Part shown: in pieces, positions 17,962 through 27,319 of the stretch | Position numbering within the stretch: the stretch's first letter is position 1 | Layout: every line of letters begins with the position of its first letter | NCBI GenBank assembly: GCA_964538675.1 | Contig: CAZIGM010000003.1 | Location: forward strand, 11,294 to 75,293 | DNA from: CAZIGM01 sp964538675 | GTDB taxonomy: Bacteria; Bacillota; Bacilli; Tepidibacillales; Tepidibacillaceae | Length of the DNA: 64,000 nucleotides | Direction: 5' to 3' | Position numbers and translations under genes: made by a program | The notes under the pieces: model-generated | The model's input: the letters and a program-made list of their open reading frames with translations, nothing else | Told to the model about the DNA's origin: nothing | The model's database searches: none

Positions 17962-18525
17962 TTAATAGTTATATTTTTCTTCAGCATCCGCTTTGGTTTT
18001 ATGAACTGTACCATATGGATGCTGAGGTGGTGCATAAATAGAGTATAATTTAAGTGGTTTATTGCCTGTATTAATTAGATTATGCCACTTACCAGCAGGT
18101 ATGATGATGGCATAATCATCATAGACTTCTTCTTGAAAATCTAACTTATCTTTTCTATTCCCCATTTTAACAAGCCCTTGACCTTCTTCTATACGTATAA
18201 ATTGATCAAGGTTAGGATGAACCTCTAAACCAATGTCTTCTCCAACATTGATACTCATCAAGGTGAGTTGTAGATGTTTTCCTGTCCATAAAGCGGTACG
18301 AAAAGTATTATTTCGCTTAGTAATCTCATCAATATTTACTACAAATGGTTCTGGTCCATAATCCTTTAATTTTGTATATTGTTTTCTATAGTTTGGGTTA
18401 TAACTCGGCGTGTTATTCCAATATGGATATGGATACATTCTATAGTAATTATACATATTCTCTGGATAATATAATGATTTATTAATGTGGTAAGGACATG
18501 GATATGGTCTATAACCACTATACAT
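17962..18525 (-). CDS. Cupin-domain protein with Tyr/Pro-rich N-terminus
   Basis: The 187-residue protein has a 65-residue N-terminal part packed with Tyr, Pro and Asn (YSGYRPYPCPYHINKSLYY and similar), the composition of spore-coat proteins. A cupin barrel follows, with metal-binding character: EVHPNLDQFIRIEEGQGLVK and IIPAGKWHNLINTG. ATG 18525 sits 9 bases after AAAGGA; ATG 18534 would be too close. A spore-surface location is an inference from composition. The ligand or reaction is unknown. Confidence 0.78.
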   Translation of the reverse strand: MYSGYRPYPCPYHINKSLYYPENMYNYYRMYPYPYWNNTPSYNPNYRKQYTKLKDYGPEPFVVNIDEITKRNNTFRTALWTGKHLQLTLMSINVGEDIGLEVHPNLDQFIRIEEGQGLVKMGNRKDKLDFQEEVYDDYAIIIPAGKWHNLINTGNKPLKLYSIYAPPQHPYGTVHKTKADAEEKYNY

Positions 18526-18819
18526 AGTTCTCATTCCTTTCCTAGGTTTTTAAATAATAATATGCGTTATACTTAGAGAAGGTGCTTTTATATATAGGAA
18601 AGTTAATTTCCAAGAAATAACACATAGAAACATAAATCCTATGAATTAAATAACTTCAATTAGTAAATATGATTTAATTTTTTCATAGCATAATGTAAAA
18701 ACATAGTTTATTTGTTAGAATTAGATAAGCTATAATATAAAATGCATTTTGAAAAAAAGTTTATTGATGTAATGAATTAATTTTTTATTCTATAAAGACA
18801 ATGGAAAGGTAAGGTTTTA

Positions 18820-19680
18820 ATGAGAATATTTTTAGATTGTTTGCCATGTTTACTTCGCCAAGTGCTTGAAGCATCATATATAACAACAGATGATGAAGTA
18901 ATTCATGAGTGCATTATGGAAGAAGCAGTAGATACGCTCAGTAAATATAAACATTATAGTTGTGCACCAGAGATGTGTGAAGCAATGCATACAATTGTTA
19001 AGAGGCATACAGGTGTTGAAGACCCTTATTCTGAAATTAAATTGCGTGATATATCAGAGGCATTAAAGCTAGAACCAATGATTAGGAATTTTACATTTAG
19101 AGAAAAGAATCAGCTTCTTAATGCATTAAAAGTTTCAGCAACGGGAAATGTAATGGACTCAGCATTATATAAAAACTTGGATATTGAAGCATGTTTGATA
19201 CAAGAACTAGAGGACCCTTTTGCTATATGTGATAAGGATGAATTTGATAAAGATATTAATAAGGCTGAACTAGTATTAATTATTGGGGACAATGCGGGAG
19301 AAGTGGTTTTTGACAAGTTTTTGGCTGAATATCTTTCTTGTAATCATAAAGTTATTTATGCAGTGAGAGATGTGGCCATTATTAATGATGCAACAGTTGA
19401 TGATGCACTTAAAACTGGTATAACAGATTACTCAGAGGTGATTTCAACAGGGTGTGGAATACCTGGCGCAGTATATAAATCATGCAGTGAAAAATTTCAG
19501 AATATATTTAACAATGCAGATGTTGTAATCAGCAAGGGACAAGGGAATTTTGAAGCTTTATCAGATACGACGAGGGGTATCTATTTTTTACTTAAGGCAA
19601 AATGTCATAGGATTGCACAGGCACTTGATGTTGAGATTAATGAGTATGTTTTTAAGAAAAACCTGTCTAATAAAATGTAA
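18820..19680 (+). CDS. ARMT1-like (DUF89) damage-control phosphatase family protein
   Basis: The 286-residue protein begins MRIFLDCLPCLLRQVLEASY; the Cys-x2-Cys at residues 7 and 10 is typical of prokaryotic DUF89. Metal and phosphate-site phrases are LIIGDNAGEVVFDKFLAEYL and VISKGQGNFEAL. Family members dephosphorylate damaged or excess phosphometabolites. It is monocistronic, with GGAAAGG upstream. The substrate is unknown. Confidence 0.85.
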   Translation: MRIFLDCLPCLLRQVLEASYITTDDEVIHECIMEEAVDTLSKYKHYSCAPEMCEAMHTIVKRHTGVEDPYSEIKLRDISEALKLEPMIRNFTFREKNQLLNALKVSATGNVMDSALYKNLDIEACLIQELEDPFAICDKDEFDKDINKAELVLIIGDNAGEVVFDKFLAEYLSCNHKVIYAVRDVAIINDATVDDALKTGITDYSEVISTGCGIPGAVYKSCSEKFQNIFNNADVVISKGQGNFEALSDTTRGIYFLLKAKCHRIAQALDVEINEYVFKKNLSNKM

Positions 19681-19956
19681 AAAACTATAATTAAGTAAAT
19701 ATTAAAACTTGTAAAAAATATATTTCAATAATTAAATTACCATTTATAGAATGGCAATGAGTAATGGGATTTTCACTTATTTACTGCATGGCTCAACATT
19801 ACTTATGCTTATTGCTTTAGCTGGAATTTTTAGCAACGGGTAATACATTAGTTTATGGCTATTGTGGTAAAACGTTCTCTTGAAGACAAGAGAGAGTAAG
19901 TGCTTTTTATGGAGTAATTATTTTTTAGATTTTTTAAAGCAATAAAGTTTTTATGA
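19681..19956. other. Intergenic stretch with only a short hydrophobic frame
   Basis: A 30-codon frame from about 19750 (MAMSNGIFTYLLHGSTLLML) looks like part of a membrane protein but stops at once. It has no convincing ribosome site. It may be debris of a lost gene. Confidence 0.35.
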
Positions 19957-20202
19957 GGTGTTTTTGGAGCAGGTGCCATAAATACCGCCGCATTCAGAAC
20001 AGCGGGGCATGCAATAGGTACTGGTCATATGCGTGAGCATGCGATGGTTTGTTCTGATTATGCGATCAAAACTATTGAATTGTTAACAAATGGAGACATG
20101 GATCAAATCTCGGCTGTTCGAAAGTGGCATATTGAGGAACTGAAAAAAATCCTTAGCGAACAAAAACAGATAAACTGTAAAAATGGAGGAGTATATGAGT
20201 AA
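19957..20202 (+). pseudogene. C-terminal fragment of a GGGtGRT-like protein
   Basis: An 81-codon open frame without a start codon contains INTAAFRTAGHAIGTGHMRE, then HAMVCSDYAIKTIELL and ISAVRKWHIEELKKIL. I recall this block as the C-terminal end of the GGGtGRT family (about 330 residues). A stop lies just upstream of the frame, so the N-terminal three quarters are gone. Its stop overlaps the following small gene. Confidence 0.4.
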
Positions 20203-20347
20203 AGAAAAGGGTAAAAGTGGAATAGGAAGAGGAACAGGTAAAAAAGGATGGAATCGCTGGCAGGCTAGTGCTAAAAAAGCAAAGGGTGTAAAACCTTATA
20301 AAAGCAAGGGTGTTAAGCACCCCACAAGTAATAATGATGATGAGTAA
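20195..20347 (+). CDS. 50-residue basic protein, DUF3934-like
   Basis: ATG 20195 follows GGAGGA with 4-5 bases spacing. The product begins MSKEKGKSGIGRGTGKKGWN, then RWQASAKKAKGVKPYKSKG, and ends in an acidic NNDDE. Lys and Gly make up nearly half of it, so it should bind nucleic acid or another polyanion. The phrase KKGWNRWQASA is, from memory, the DUF3934 core. It overlaps the end of the GGGtGRT fragment. Confidence 0.6.
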   Translation: MSKEKGKSGIGRGTGKKGWNRWQASAKKAKGVKPYKSKGVKHPTSNNDDE

Positions 20348-20588
20348 AAAAGAGAAAAAAGAGGGGTCAGGCTTGAATTATTTACTTATTAATGATGTTA
20401 GCAGAAGATTAATATGGAGAGAAACACATATACTTTATCTAAAGATTTTCAGCTGACGAAATAAAATACAAATGGATTGATTTTTCTTATTTACCTTGTT
20501 TTATATACTAATTCAAGTATTGAAATATATCATATGACGTTGTATATGTGCATTAAACAATTCTTTTTTGTTGAGAGGTGACCATATT

Positions 20589-21182
20589 ATGAGAAAAAAC
20601 TTAACGGAGATGACCAATGAAGAATTGTGGGAGTTGTTTCCGATTGTTTTGAGTGAGCATGATACAAAATGGAGAGGAAATTACTTAAAGGAAAAAGTAG
20701 TTTTGGAGGATATTATTGGGCAAGAGAACATTATTAGAATTAGTCATTATGGAAGTACTTCTGTTGAAAATTTAATAGCAAAACCAACAATCGACATTCT
20801 TATTGAAATAAAAAATGACACAGATATTTCCAAGTTAATATCATATATGGAGTTAAATGAATACATATATTGCGAACAACCCAGTAATCCAGCACCGCAT
20901 ATGATGTTTATGAAAGGCTACACTCCTCAAGGGTTTAAAGGACAAGTTTTTCATATCCATATTAGATATAGTGGTGATTGGGGAGAATTATATTTTAGAG
21001 ATTATTTGTTAGCACATAAAGATATAGCTGATGAATATGGAAAATTAAAACTTGAATTAAAGAAAAAATATGAACATGATAGAGATGGATATACTAATGC
21101 AAAGTCTGATTTTATCAAGAAATATACTGAATTGGCGCGTGAAGAATTTAAGAACAAATATAATCCAACAGTGGACCATTAA
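20589..21182 (+). CDS. GrpB family protein (UPF0157)
   Basis: The 197-residue protein belongs to the nucleotidyltransferase-like GrpB family. ISHYGSTSVENLIAKPTIDI is the family's GS-x2-D-type core (HxGSTSV then KPxID), followed by PHMMFMKGYT and FHIHIRYSGDWGELYFRDYL. ATG 20589 is chosen over TTG 20568, with GAGAGGTGA 7 bases upstream. The last four codons form one arm of its own terminator. Function is not established for the family. Confidence 0.85.
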   Translation: MRKNLTEMTNEELWELFPIVLSEHDTKWRGNYLKEKVVLEDIIGQENIIRISHYGSTSVENLIAKPTIDILIEIKNDTDISKLISYMELNEYIYCEQPSNPAPHMMFMKGYTPQGFKGQVFHIHIRYSGDWGELYFRDYLLAHKDIADEYGKLKLELKKKYEHDRDGYTNAKSDFIKKYTELAREEFKNKYNPTVDH

Positions 21183-21217
21183 TTCAAAAAAGTAATTGAA
21201 AAATGGTCCACTATTTT
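21170..21217 (+). terminator. Terminator overlapping the grpB-like stop codon
   Basis: AGTGGACCATT (21170-21180) pairs perfectly with AATGGTCCACT (21202-21212), then ATTTTA. The left arm includes the last codons of the gene. A degraded copy of the same 50-base block is at 27121-27170. Confidence 0.75.
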
Positions 21218-21834
21218 AATGTATTTTTCAACACTTGTTTACTGATTAGAGGTCAGAGTCTAGTAAACTTGGTTATCCAAGAAGGAAAGCTTGCTGCAAG
21301 GGGAATTGAAAATATCTAATGGATAAAAGCATGAGTATATAGCTAAAAGGATTTTCGGTAAAAAGTGCTAATTCGATATAAATTGATAGAACTATTATGG
21401 TCACTTTTTATTTAAGTGATCTTTTTTGACACTGCGTAATAGATGAATTAAAGAGTAAAAAGAAGTGATATTAAATTAAAAAAACCAAGAAATAATTTTG
21501 AAAATGAAAGAGAACCTATCAATTGTAATTCCAAAGATATGCAGTTATTTCGGAGATAAAGAATTTGAAAATAGTATAATCTTTACAAAATAAATAAAAT
21601 TTTCACACAAAGAAAGTTATCAAAATGAAATAACTAAGGATTTGTGAAAATTATCATGGCTGGACTTGCTATAGCTATGGGTGTTACAATCTTGCTTCGT
21701 CGATAAAGAGGTTTTACAAAAAACACTAGTATCTATTTAGGAGAAAGATTTATCTTTCTCCTAATTTTATAGATATAGCTAGAAATACGATTTTAAATAT
21801 AACTCAAGCATATCCGCTTTGCATTCTGTTTAGT
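21218..21834. other. Intergenic region with two further hairpins
   Basis: A hairpin at 21399-21427 (GGTCACTT/AAGTGATC then T-run) and one at 21738-21768 (TAGGAGAAAGA/TCTTTCTCCTA) look like terminators. Before the second, a short frame ending MAGLAIAMGVTILLRR resembles the tail of a membrane protein. No complete gene is seen between them. Confidence 0.5.
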
Positions 21835-24171
21835 TTACTCTGCTCTTAGTGCTTCAACAGGGTCCTTCTTTGCTGCCATTTTCGCAGGAATGGTACCACC
21901 GAGCACAGTAAGTGCAAGGCTAATTAGGATTAATAAAATAGCATGAAGTGGGTTAAGTTGTGCTACATTTTCTAAATCTGCTAAATTTTCAATAACAATG
22001 TTGATAGGGAATACTAGCAGTCGTGCAATAACGATTCCAAGAGTACCGGAAAACACACCAATAATAAATGTCTCCGCATTAAACACACGGGTAATGTCTT
22101 TCTTCCGAGCGCCTAAAGCTCTCAGCACACCAATTTCCTTGGTTCTTTCCAAAACGGAAATGTAGGTTATGATACCCACCATGATAAGGGATACAATCAG
22201 AGAAATGGCGGCAAATGCGATCAACACCAAGGTAATAGCATTCATAATACCTCCTGTCATTTCTGTAATCGTACCTGCTAAATCTGTGTAAACAACTTTG
22301 TCGGTTTCGGATTTACCCTCATTATATTCATCCAAATAAGCAACAATTGATTCTTTTGCATCAAAATCTGTTGGATAAATAGAAATCATGTACGGGGTGG
22401 TAGTAGCACCCAATGCGGACATAATCGTATCCTTTGAAGACATACCAGTAGGATTGGTCATATCAACGGCTGTATCAAGGGGCTCACCGCTTAATACGTT
22501 GAAGTCGCTACTTAGCTGTTTAATTACGACATCTGAATTAATCGCGTCATCGAGAATAAACTCTGCCAGTTCATCTGAATATGCAAAACCTGCAGGAAGA
22601 AGAGAAATCTCTACATCCTCTTTGGCTCTTAATATGCCAACAACATTTAGTTTGATAGCATTTTTGTTATTATACATATCAATCAAGTTGTTTGGGTCCC
22701 CATTAATCGTAAAGAAATTACCGTTTGCTTTGTAAAAATCGTTATTGAGAATGACCTTAAATTCATTTCCAATAATATTATCAAAGGCAATACTATCTGC
22801 TTCATATTCCAATCCAAAAGTTTGTAAAATAGGTTCTTCCACACCATTTTTGTTGTCTACAACCAGAATAATATCGTTCAAACCTGTAGGATAGGAGCCA
22901 GCTAGTACGTCATAATTTTTTTCCAAATAATTGAGACTCTTATCGTCTAAGGATTTTGGATAGGAGGTAAAACTCATAGGATTGGTATTCACTATGGTTG
23001 CAACATCACCTTGTTTCTTCAGCAAGTTTATGTTGAGCATTCTTGTATAGGATATTCCTGATACAAGAGCGGGATTAATATCCTCTATATATTTCATATA
23101 TTCTTCGGTAAAGATATTAGTATGTATTATTTTTTCTGCCATAGATTCAATTGGATATATTAACTTATCCTTAGGATATGCATCCTCATCAGTAGAGATC
23201 CCAAGCATGGAACCTTGATCCTCCAAACTCTGTTGATCTATCTCGGTGGATGTTTGAGAAATCATAATAGGAAAAGTGGAAAGTGTACCAGATTCAAAGT
23301 TTTTAATTTGCTTATCAAAACCATTGGACAGAGATAAAATTAAAGCAATGCCTATGATGCCAATACTAGATGCAAAGGCTGTAAGAAAAGTTCTGCCTTT
23401 TTTTGTTTTGATATTGGTTAAGGACAACTTCAAAGCCGTTAGATAGCTCATCTTGGTTTTTTTAAGTTTGTACTGTGAATTGATCTCTTTATCCGATAAA
23501 GGATTAGAGTCAGAAACTACTTCACCATCTTCAAACTCAACAATTCTATCAGCATAGGTATGAGCCAGCTTTGAATTATGAGTAACCATGATAACAAGTT
23601 TATCTTTGGCAATTTCTTTAATCAAATCTATAATCTGTACACTGGTTACAGTGTCCAAAGCACCAGTGGGCTCATCTGCTAAAATAATATCAGGATCGTT
23701 AGCCAAGGCTCTAGCAATAGCAACACGTTGCATTTGACCACCCGAAAGCTGATTAGGCTTCTTATGGATATGTTCAATTAGTCCAACTTTTTCTAGCACC
23801 TCGAGAGCTTTTTTTCTTTTAGCTCCAGCAGAAACACCACTTAAGGTCATTCCCATTTCTACGTTATCAATTACTTTCAAATGGGTTATTAGGTTATAGC
23901 TTTGGAAAATGAAGCCCACACTGTTATTGCGGTAGGCGTCCCAATCCACACCCTTAAATTCTTTGGTAGATTTTCCATTGATAATCAAATCACCGCTGTC
24001 ATAATGATCAAGTCCACCAATAACGTTTAGACATGTCGTTTTACCAGAACCACTTGCTCCGAGAATAGCGACAAATTCATTTTCTCGAAAATTTAAATTG
24101 ATTCCGTTTAAGGCAACTTGTTTAAAATCCCCAGTAGTGTAGCTTTTATTAATATTTTTTAAAGATAGCAT
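21835..24171 (-). CDS. ABC transporter, fused ATPase and FtsX-like permease (MacB type)
   Basis: The 778-residue protein starts with a full cassette: Walker A GASGSGKTT near residue 37, LSGGQMQRVAIARALA, and IILADEPTGALD. A membrane helix follows near residue 262 (IGIIGIALILSLSNGFDKQI region), then a large external domain of about 330 residues, and three helices near the C-terminus (LVLIAFAAISLIVSLIMVGI onward) ending with ERTKEIGVLRALGARKKDI, the FtsX signature. Such pumps handle peptides, lipoproteins or antibiotics. It overlaps the upstream 62-residue frame by one base, with AAAGGAGG before the ATG. Confidence 0.9.
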   Translation of the reverse strand: MLSLKNINKSYTTGDFKQVALNGINLNFRENEFVAILGASGSGKTTCLNVIGGLDHYDSGDLIINGKSTKEFKGVDWDAYRNNSVGFIFQSYNLITHLKVIDNVEMGMTLSGVSAGAKRKKALEVLEKVGLIEHIHKKPNQLSGGQMQRVAIARALANDPDIILADEPTGALDTVTSVQIIDLIKEIAKDKLVIMVTHNSKLAHTYADRIVEFEDGEVVSDSNPLSDKEINSQYKLKKTKMSYLTALKLSLTNIKTKKGRTFLTAFASSIGIIGIALILSLSNGFDKQIKNFESGTLSTFPIMISQTSTEIDQQSLEDQGSMLGISTDEDAYPKDKLIYPIESMAEKIIHTNIFTEEYMKYIEDINPALVSGISYTRMLNINLLKKQGDVATIVNTNPMSFTSYPKSLDDKSLNYLEKNYDVLAGSYPTGLNDIILVVDNKNGVEEPILQTFGLEYEADSIAFDNIIGNEFKVILNNDFYKANGNFFTINGDPNNLIDMYNNKNAIKLNVVGILRAKEDVEISLLPAGFAYSDELAEFILDDAINSDVVIKQLSSDFNVLSGEPLDTAVDMTNPTGMSSKDTIMSALGATTTPYMISIYPTDFDAKESIVAYLDEYNEGKSETDKVVYTDLAGTITEMTGGIMNAITLVLIAFAAISLIVSLIMVGIITYISVLERTKEIGVLRALGARKKDITRVFNAETFIIGVFSGTLGIVIARLLVFPINIVIENLADLENVAQLNPLHAILLILISLALTVLGGTIPAKMAAKKDPVEALRAE

Positions 24172-24359
24172 TATAAATCCTCCTTTAACATTCCACGTTT
24201 TAAAATGGTTATTTTATTTTTATATTCTTTTAATATTTCGTCCTTTTCCTCAATATTAAGGAAGATATCTACTGTGGACTTTTGTGTGACATAAATCAAC
24301 ATATCTATAATATCATAGATATCACTTGAACTTTGTAGATTCAAACTTCTGGTGTCCAA
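24171..24359 (-). CDS. Short frame upstream of the MacB-type gene, possibly a regulator tail
   Basis: The 62-residue frame opens at TTG 24359, and the open frame extends further upstream without a good start (HYFYWCNPYLDTRSLNLQSS). It looks like the C-terminal part of a larger protein. The content (YDIIDMLIYVTQKSTVDIFL, KNKITILKRGMLKEDL) would fit the ligand domain of a TetR-type regulator, but I am not sure. It is translationally coupled to the ABC gene (TAATG). It is probably truncated. Confidence 0.35.
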   Translation of the reverse strand: MDTRSLNLQSSSDIYDIIDMLIYVTQKSTVDIFLNIEEKDEILKEYKNKITILKRGMLKEDL

Positions 24360-24500
24360 ATAAGGATTACACCAATAAAAGTAATGATTTAAAAAGAAGA
24401 AAGTGAATATTTCAAGCCTGACTCTTTTATAATAACTAATAGACTATACGGGAAATTGTTGGAAAGGTTTCATCTCATATCTCTTAGCTGCTAATAGATG

Positions 24501-24558
24501 TGACACTTGTCATTTTTGACACATGACAATATGTCATATATAATTATGATTGGTGTCA
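24501..24558. promoter_or_regulatory. Cluster of TGACA/TGTCA operator half-sites
   Basis: TGACA-CT-TGTCA (24501-24512) and ATGACA-ATA-TGTCAT (24523-24537) are perfect inverted repeats, with further half sites at 24518-24522 and 24554-24558. They lie between the ABC operon and a TetR-family remnant facing the other way, the classic place for a TetR operator. Confidence 0.5.
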
Positions 24559-24585
24559 TATAGAAAAGAAGTGTTTAGCTTGCCA

Positions 24586-24654
24586 ATGGAGACCTTCTTC
24601 AATTTACCACGGAAAAAAAGGAATAAGATAGTTGAAGCGATTAAAAATCACTGA
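24586..24654 (+). pseudogene. N-terminal remnant of a TetR-family regulator
   Basis: ATG 24586 opens METFFNLPRKKRNKIVEAIK then NH and TGA at 24652-24654. The phrase METFFNLP-x2-KR-x-KI(I/V)-x-A is a common TetR N-terminus, just before the helix-turn-helix. The remainder is not found downstream, so only 22 codons survive. Confidence 0.5.
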
Positions 24655-24901
24655 CTGCATGGTGTTTGGAAGAATTGCTGGAGAAAAAGTAGCAAATAGA
24701 TCTAATCTATCTTATAATTAGGTTGAAAGAACTATCAAGTATAGGGAGTTATCCTCTAATCACTTAAATTTGGTCTTACTTACTTATTTCGAAATTTTGG
24801 GGAGATACTCCTTTTTTATGTCTTGAAAACATTAAGGGACATGGAGTTCGCTTTTGGAAATTGATTCAAATATACAAAATAAAAAAAAGAAGGTTAACTA
24901 A

Positions 24902-25753
24902 ATGGGAAAATTAAAGAAGAAAATGAAGGCGACAACACTGCGAAAAATTTTTCAAGTCCTTTTCTTAGCAGTTAGTATAATTTATTTGGCTAAATTTGTT
25001 CCAAATAGTGAGATTTTTTTGATATCTATTCTGTTGATTATTCTAATTACTGTCGTATTTCGTACTGGTTTTTGTGGTTGGATTTGTCCGCTTGGAACGA
25101 TTTTTGATTTTATTAGAAAAATAGGTAAAGTAATAGGAAGTATCCCTTTTATGAGACCTTTAAACAGAAAATACAAGGGGTGGATTAATAATAATAGCAA
25201 CTTATTAAATAAAATAGACAAATATGCTAGATATTTTAAATATATCTTTCTCTTATGGATGATGCAAGCTGCCTTTATTGCTGAAGGTGATCAACATGAA
25301 GGAGTAAATAGTCTACTAATATTTTTATTCTTTTTAATTATTGGACTCTTTACTGATAGATCATGGTGTAAATATTGTTGTCCATTAGGTGCTACACTAG
25401 GGTTAGTAAGTAAGTTAAGTCCTACAAAAGTGACAAGAGATGAAAATCTGTGTATTGATTGTGATCTATGCACTAAAATTTGTTCTATGAATATTGAAGT
25501 AGCAAACAAAAAAAATGTAAATGATGCGGACTGTAATACTTGTTTAGAATGTGTTGATGTTTGTCCTGTAGATGGTGCGTTGAATTTAAAAATCAATCTA
25601 CCATTAGCTACAAAACAACAATCTCCGACTATTAATCTCCGACTATTTAAACTGACAATGAAAAAAATGAAAATATCAAAGTATATGTATGGATTTATTA
25701 TAATTTTCTTATTAATAATTGGGCTAATAATAATAAAAATTGCTGTTGTATAA
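24902..25753 (+). CDS. NapH/NosR-like 4Fe-4S membrane ferredoxin
   Basis: The 283-residue protein has four to five membrane helices. Two Cys-x3-Cys-Pro motifs lie at their edges (FCGWICPLGT near residue 58 and WCKYCCPLGA near 158), typical of NapH/NosR/RdxA. Two ferredoxin clusters follow (CIDCDLCTKIC and CNTCLECVDVCP), and a C-terminal helix anchors it. It should pass electrons between membrane quinol or flavin carriers and an unknown partner. No reductase genes flank it. Confidence 0.85.
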   Translation: MGKLKKKMKATTLRKIFQVLFLAVSIIYLAKFVPNSEIFLISILLIILITVVFRTGFCGWICPLGTIFDFIRKIGKVIGSIPFMRPLNRKYKGWINNNSNLLNKIDKYARYFKYIFLLWMMQAAFIAEGDQHEGVNSLLIFLFFLIIGLFTDRSWCKYCCPLGATLGLVSKLSPTKVTRDENLCIDCDLCTKICSMNIEVANKKNVNDADCNTCLECVDVCPVDGALNLKINLPLATKQQSPTINLRLFKLTMKKMKISKYMYGFIIIFLLIIGLIIIKIAVV

Positions 25754-25849
25754 TATATCGGATTGTAATAAAATAAAAATTCCCTGAAATTTTATACCGA
25801 ATAGGATTAATTGTTCTTATCAGTTGTTATTAATATTCCCTCTCTTTTG

Positions 25850-25938
25850 TCCAGGTATGATAAGACCCCCACTTACACACAAAGTGCGCAAGTCACTCTA
25901 TAATGCTAAAGCATTTAGTCGTGCTATGTTAAGTGGGG
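25850..25938. repeat. Dispersed intergenic repeat A, copy 1
   Basis: The block starts TCCAGGTATGATAAGACCC, then has CACACAAAGTGCGCAAGTCA and CGTGCTATG. CCCCACTTA (25867-25875) pairs with TAAGTGGGG (25930-25938), and ATGCTAAAGCAT forms an inner hairpin. A close relative is at 62604-62681; shorter pieces are at 43884-43907 and 59122-59140. Confidence 0.65.
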
Positions 25939-25987
25939 TAGAATGAATTTAGGATAAGCGTCACTTGTACTCTTGAGTGCTAGAATT

Positions 25988-26040
25988 CAGATGGAGTAAA
26001 AACTCCACCTGAATAAAGTTCGGCTTTATTAACGGATAAT
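25988..26040. repeat. Dispersed intergenic repeat B, copy 1
   Basis: Two small hairpins in a row: TGGAGTAAAAACTCCA and AATAAAGTTCGGCTTTATT, then ACGGATAA. Copy 2 at 63542-63600 keeps both hairpins and the closing GCGGATAA. Confidence 0.6.
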
Positions 26041-26209
26041 CAACTTTTGAAGATACTTGATGATATTTTTGTGATAGATTTTGATGTAATTTCAGATAAA
26101 TATAATTATTTTTTAAATAAAAAACGCTTTGAATGCAATGAAATGCGGTTCTCAGCGTTTTCTAATTTTAATTATATGAACTACCATGATGTAATTATTT
26201 AGTTTGATT

Positions 26210-26890
26210 TCATTGTGACAATTTATCTACTTGCTTTTCAAAAGAGAGTAGATGGCTCTCGGAACCGCTCTTTAAGGCTGAGAATACTTCATAGACATCC
26301 TCGGGTAGCTCATAAGTTAAGAACTTTTCATACATAGCAATGTTATCAATCTCGGCTTGGACACCAGTCTTTGCAGCTTCTAGTAGATTTATAGGAATGA
26401 CTAGGTGTTCAGCGGAGGTATCATCAGGAAAAGTCATCCCGTATGCTGTATATATATCTTTTAAATATGATATATGAGTTTCTTCAGAACGTATGATATT
26501 GGCATAGGGATTTTGGTTGCCAAATTCCGCTAAGATAGCGGCATATTCACCATGTGCCAAGTATTCATCTTGAACGGCGTACATTAACATATCAGCGATA
26601 CTCATATCTTGATCAGTAAGGGCGCCCTTGGCTCCGTATCCTTCAAGTGATATGGTTTTATCTGTTTCGGAAAAAGGTTCGGGACTCATGTCTACATCAT
26701 GATCTGTGTATTGACTGGTTAGTGATTCCTGTTCAGTATTTTCTTGAACTGGCGAAGTATCTTCTTCTACTGGTTCGGTAGTAGTGCTGCAAGCTACCAT
26801 ATAAAACATACTGCTAACCAGTAGTACAATAAGCATTAGAACAGATATTTTACGCGGAAGCAATTTTGGCGAAGAGGTAGTTATTCGCAT
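26210..26890 (-). CDS. DUF2202 ferritin-like lipoprotein
   Basis: The 226-residue protein has a basic start, a hydrophobic core (ISVLMLIVLLVSSMFYMVAC) ending in a lipobox with Cys34, then an acidic Thr/Glu linker. The ferritin-like DUF2202 domain begins around residue 90: MLMYAVQDEYLAHGEYAAIL, then EETHISYLKDIYTAYG, and a second pair AKTGVQAEIDNIAMYEKFL. The Glu/His pattern could hold two metal ions, so a redox or metal-storage role at the outer face of the membrane is inferred. AAAGGAGGG precedes the ATG. Confidence 0.85.
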   Translation of the reverse strand: MRITTSSPKLLPRKISVLMLIVLLVSSMFYMVACSTTTEPVEEDTSPVQENTEQESLTSQYTDHDVDMSPEPFSETDKTISLEGYGAKGALTDQDMSIADMLMYAVQDEYLAHGEYAAILAEFGNQNPYANIIRSEETHISYLKDIYTAYGMTFPDDTSAEHLVIPINLLEAAKTGVQAEIDNIAMYEKFLTYELPEDVYEVFSALKSGSESHLLSFEKQVDKLSQ

Positions 26891-27319
26891 ATTGTTCCCT
26901 CCTTTATATTATATAAAATAAGTATATACTAATAATGTGGTGAAATTAATAAGATTATATCGTTATGTTGTTAATAATAATTAAAACAACGCAGATTTAG
27001 AATATTTTGACATGTTTCTATAAATCAAGAAGAAGTTGTTATTATATAAATACCAAGATTTTTTTGTACAATTGATTATAATAGTACTTTTTTTTGTATC
27101 TACGATGATACAAGTATTTTGTGGTCCGTTAATTCAAAAAATCAATTGAAAAATGGCCTATTTTATTAATTTAACTATAAAAAATTCATATAATGAAAAT
27201 TAGCGCTTATGATAAACAAGAATAATCATGTTATAATCCATCTATATATTTTGTCTTCTAAAGCATATTTTATTTTGGGGATGTCTATTGAAGATATCCA
27301 ATAGGAAGGATTAAAAATA
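26891..27319. other. Intergenic region with a degraded terminator repeat
   Basis: The only notable item is 27121-27170, which aligns base for base with the grpB-like terminator block at 21171-21220 (same AATTCAAAAAA and AATTGAAAAATGG core), but its stem is no longer perfect. The rest is AT-rich promoter-like sequence. Confidence 0.5.
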
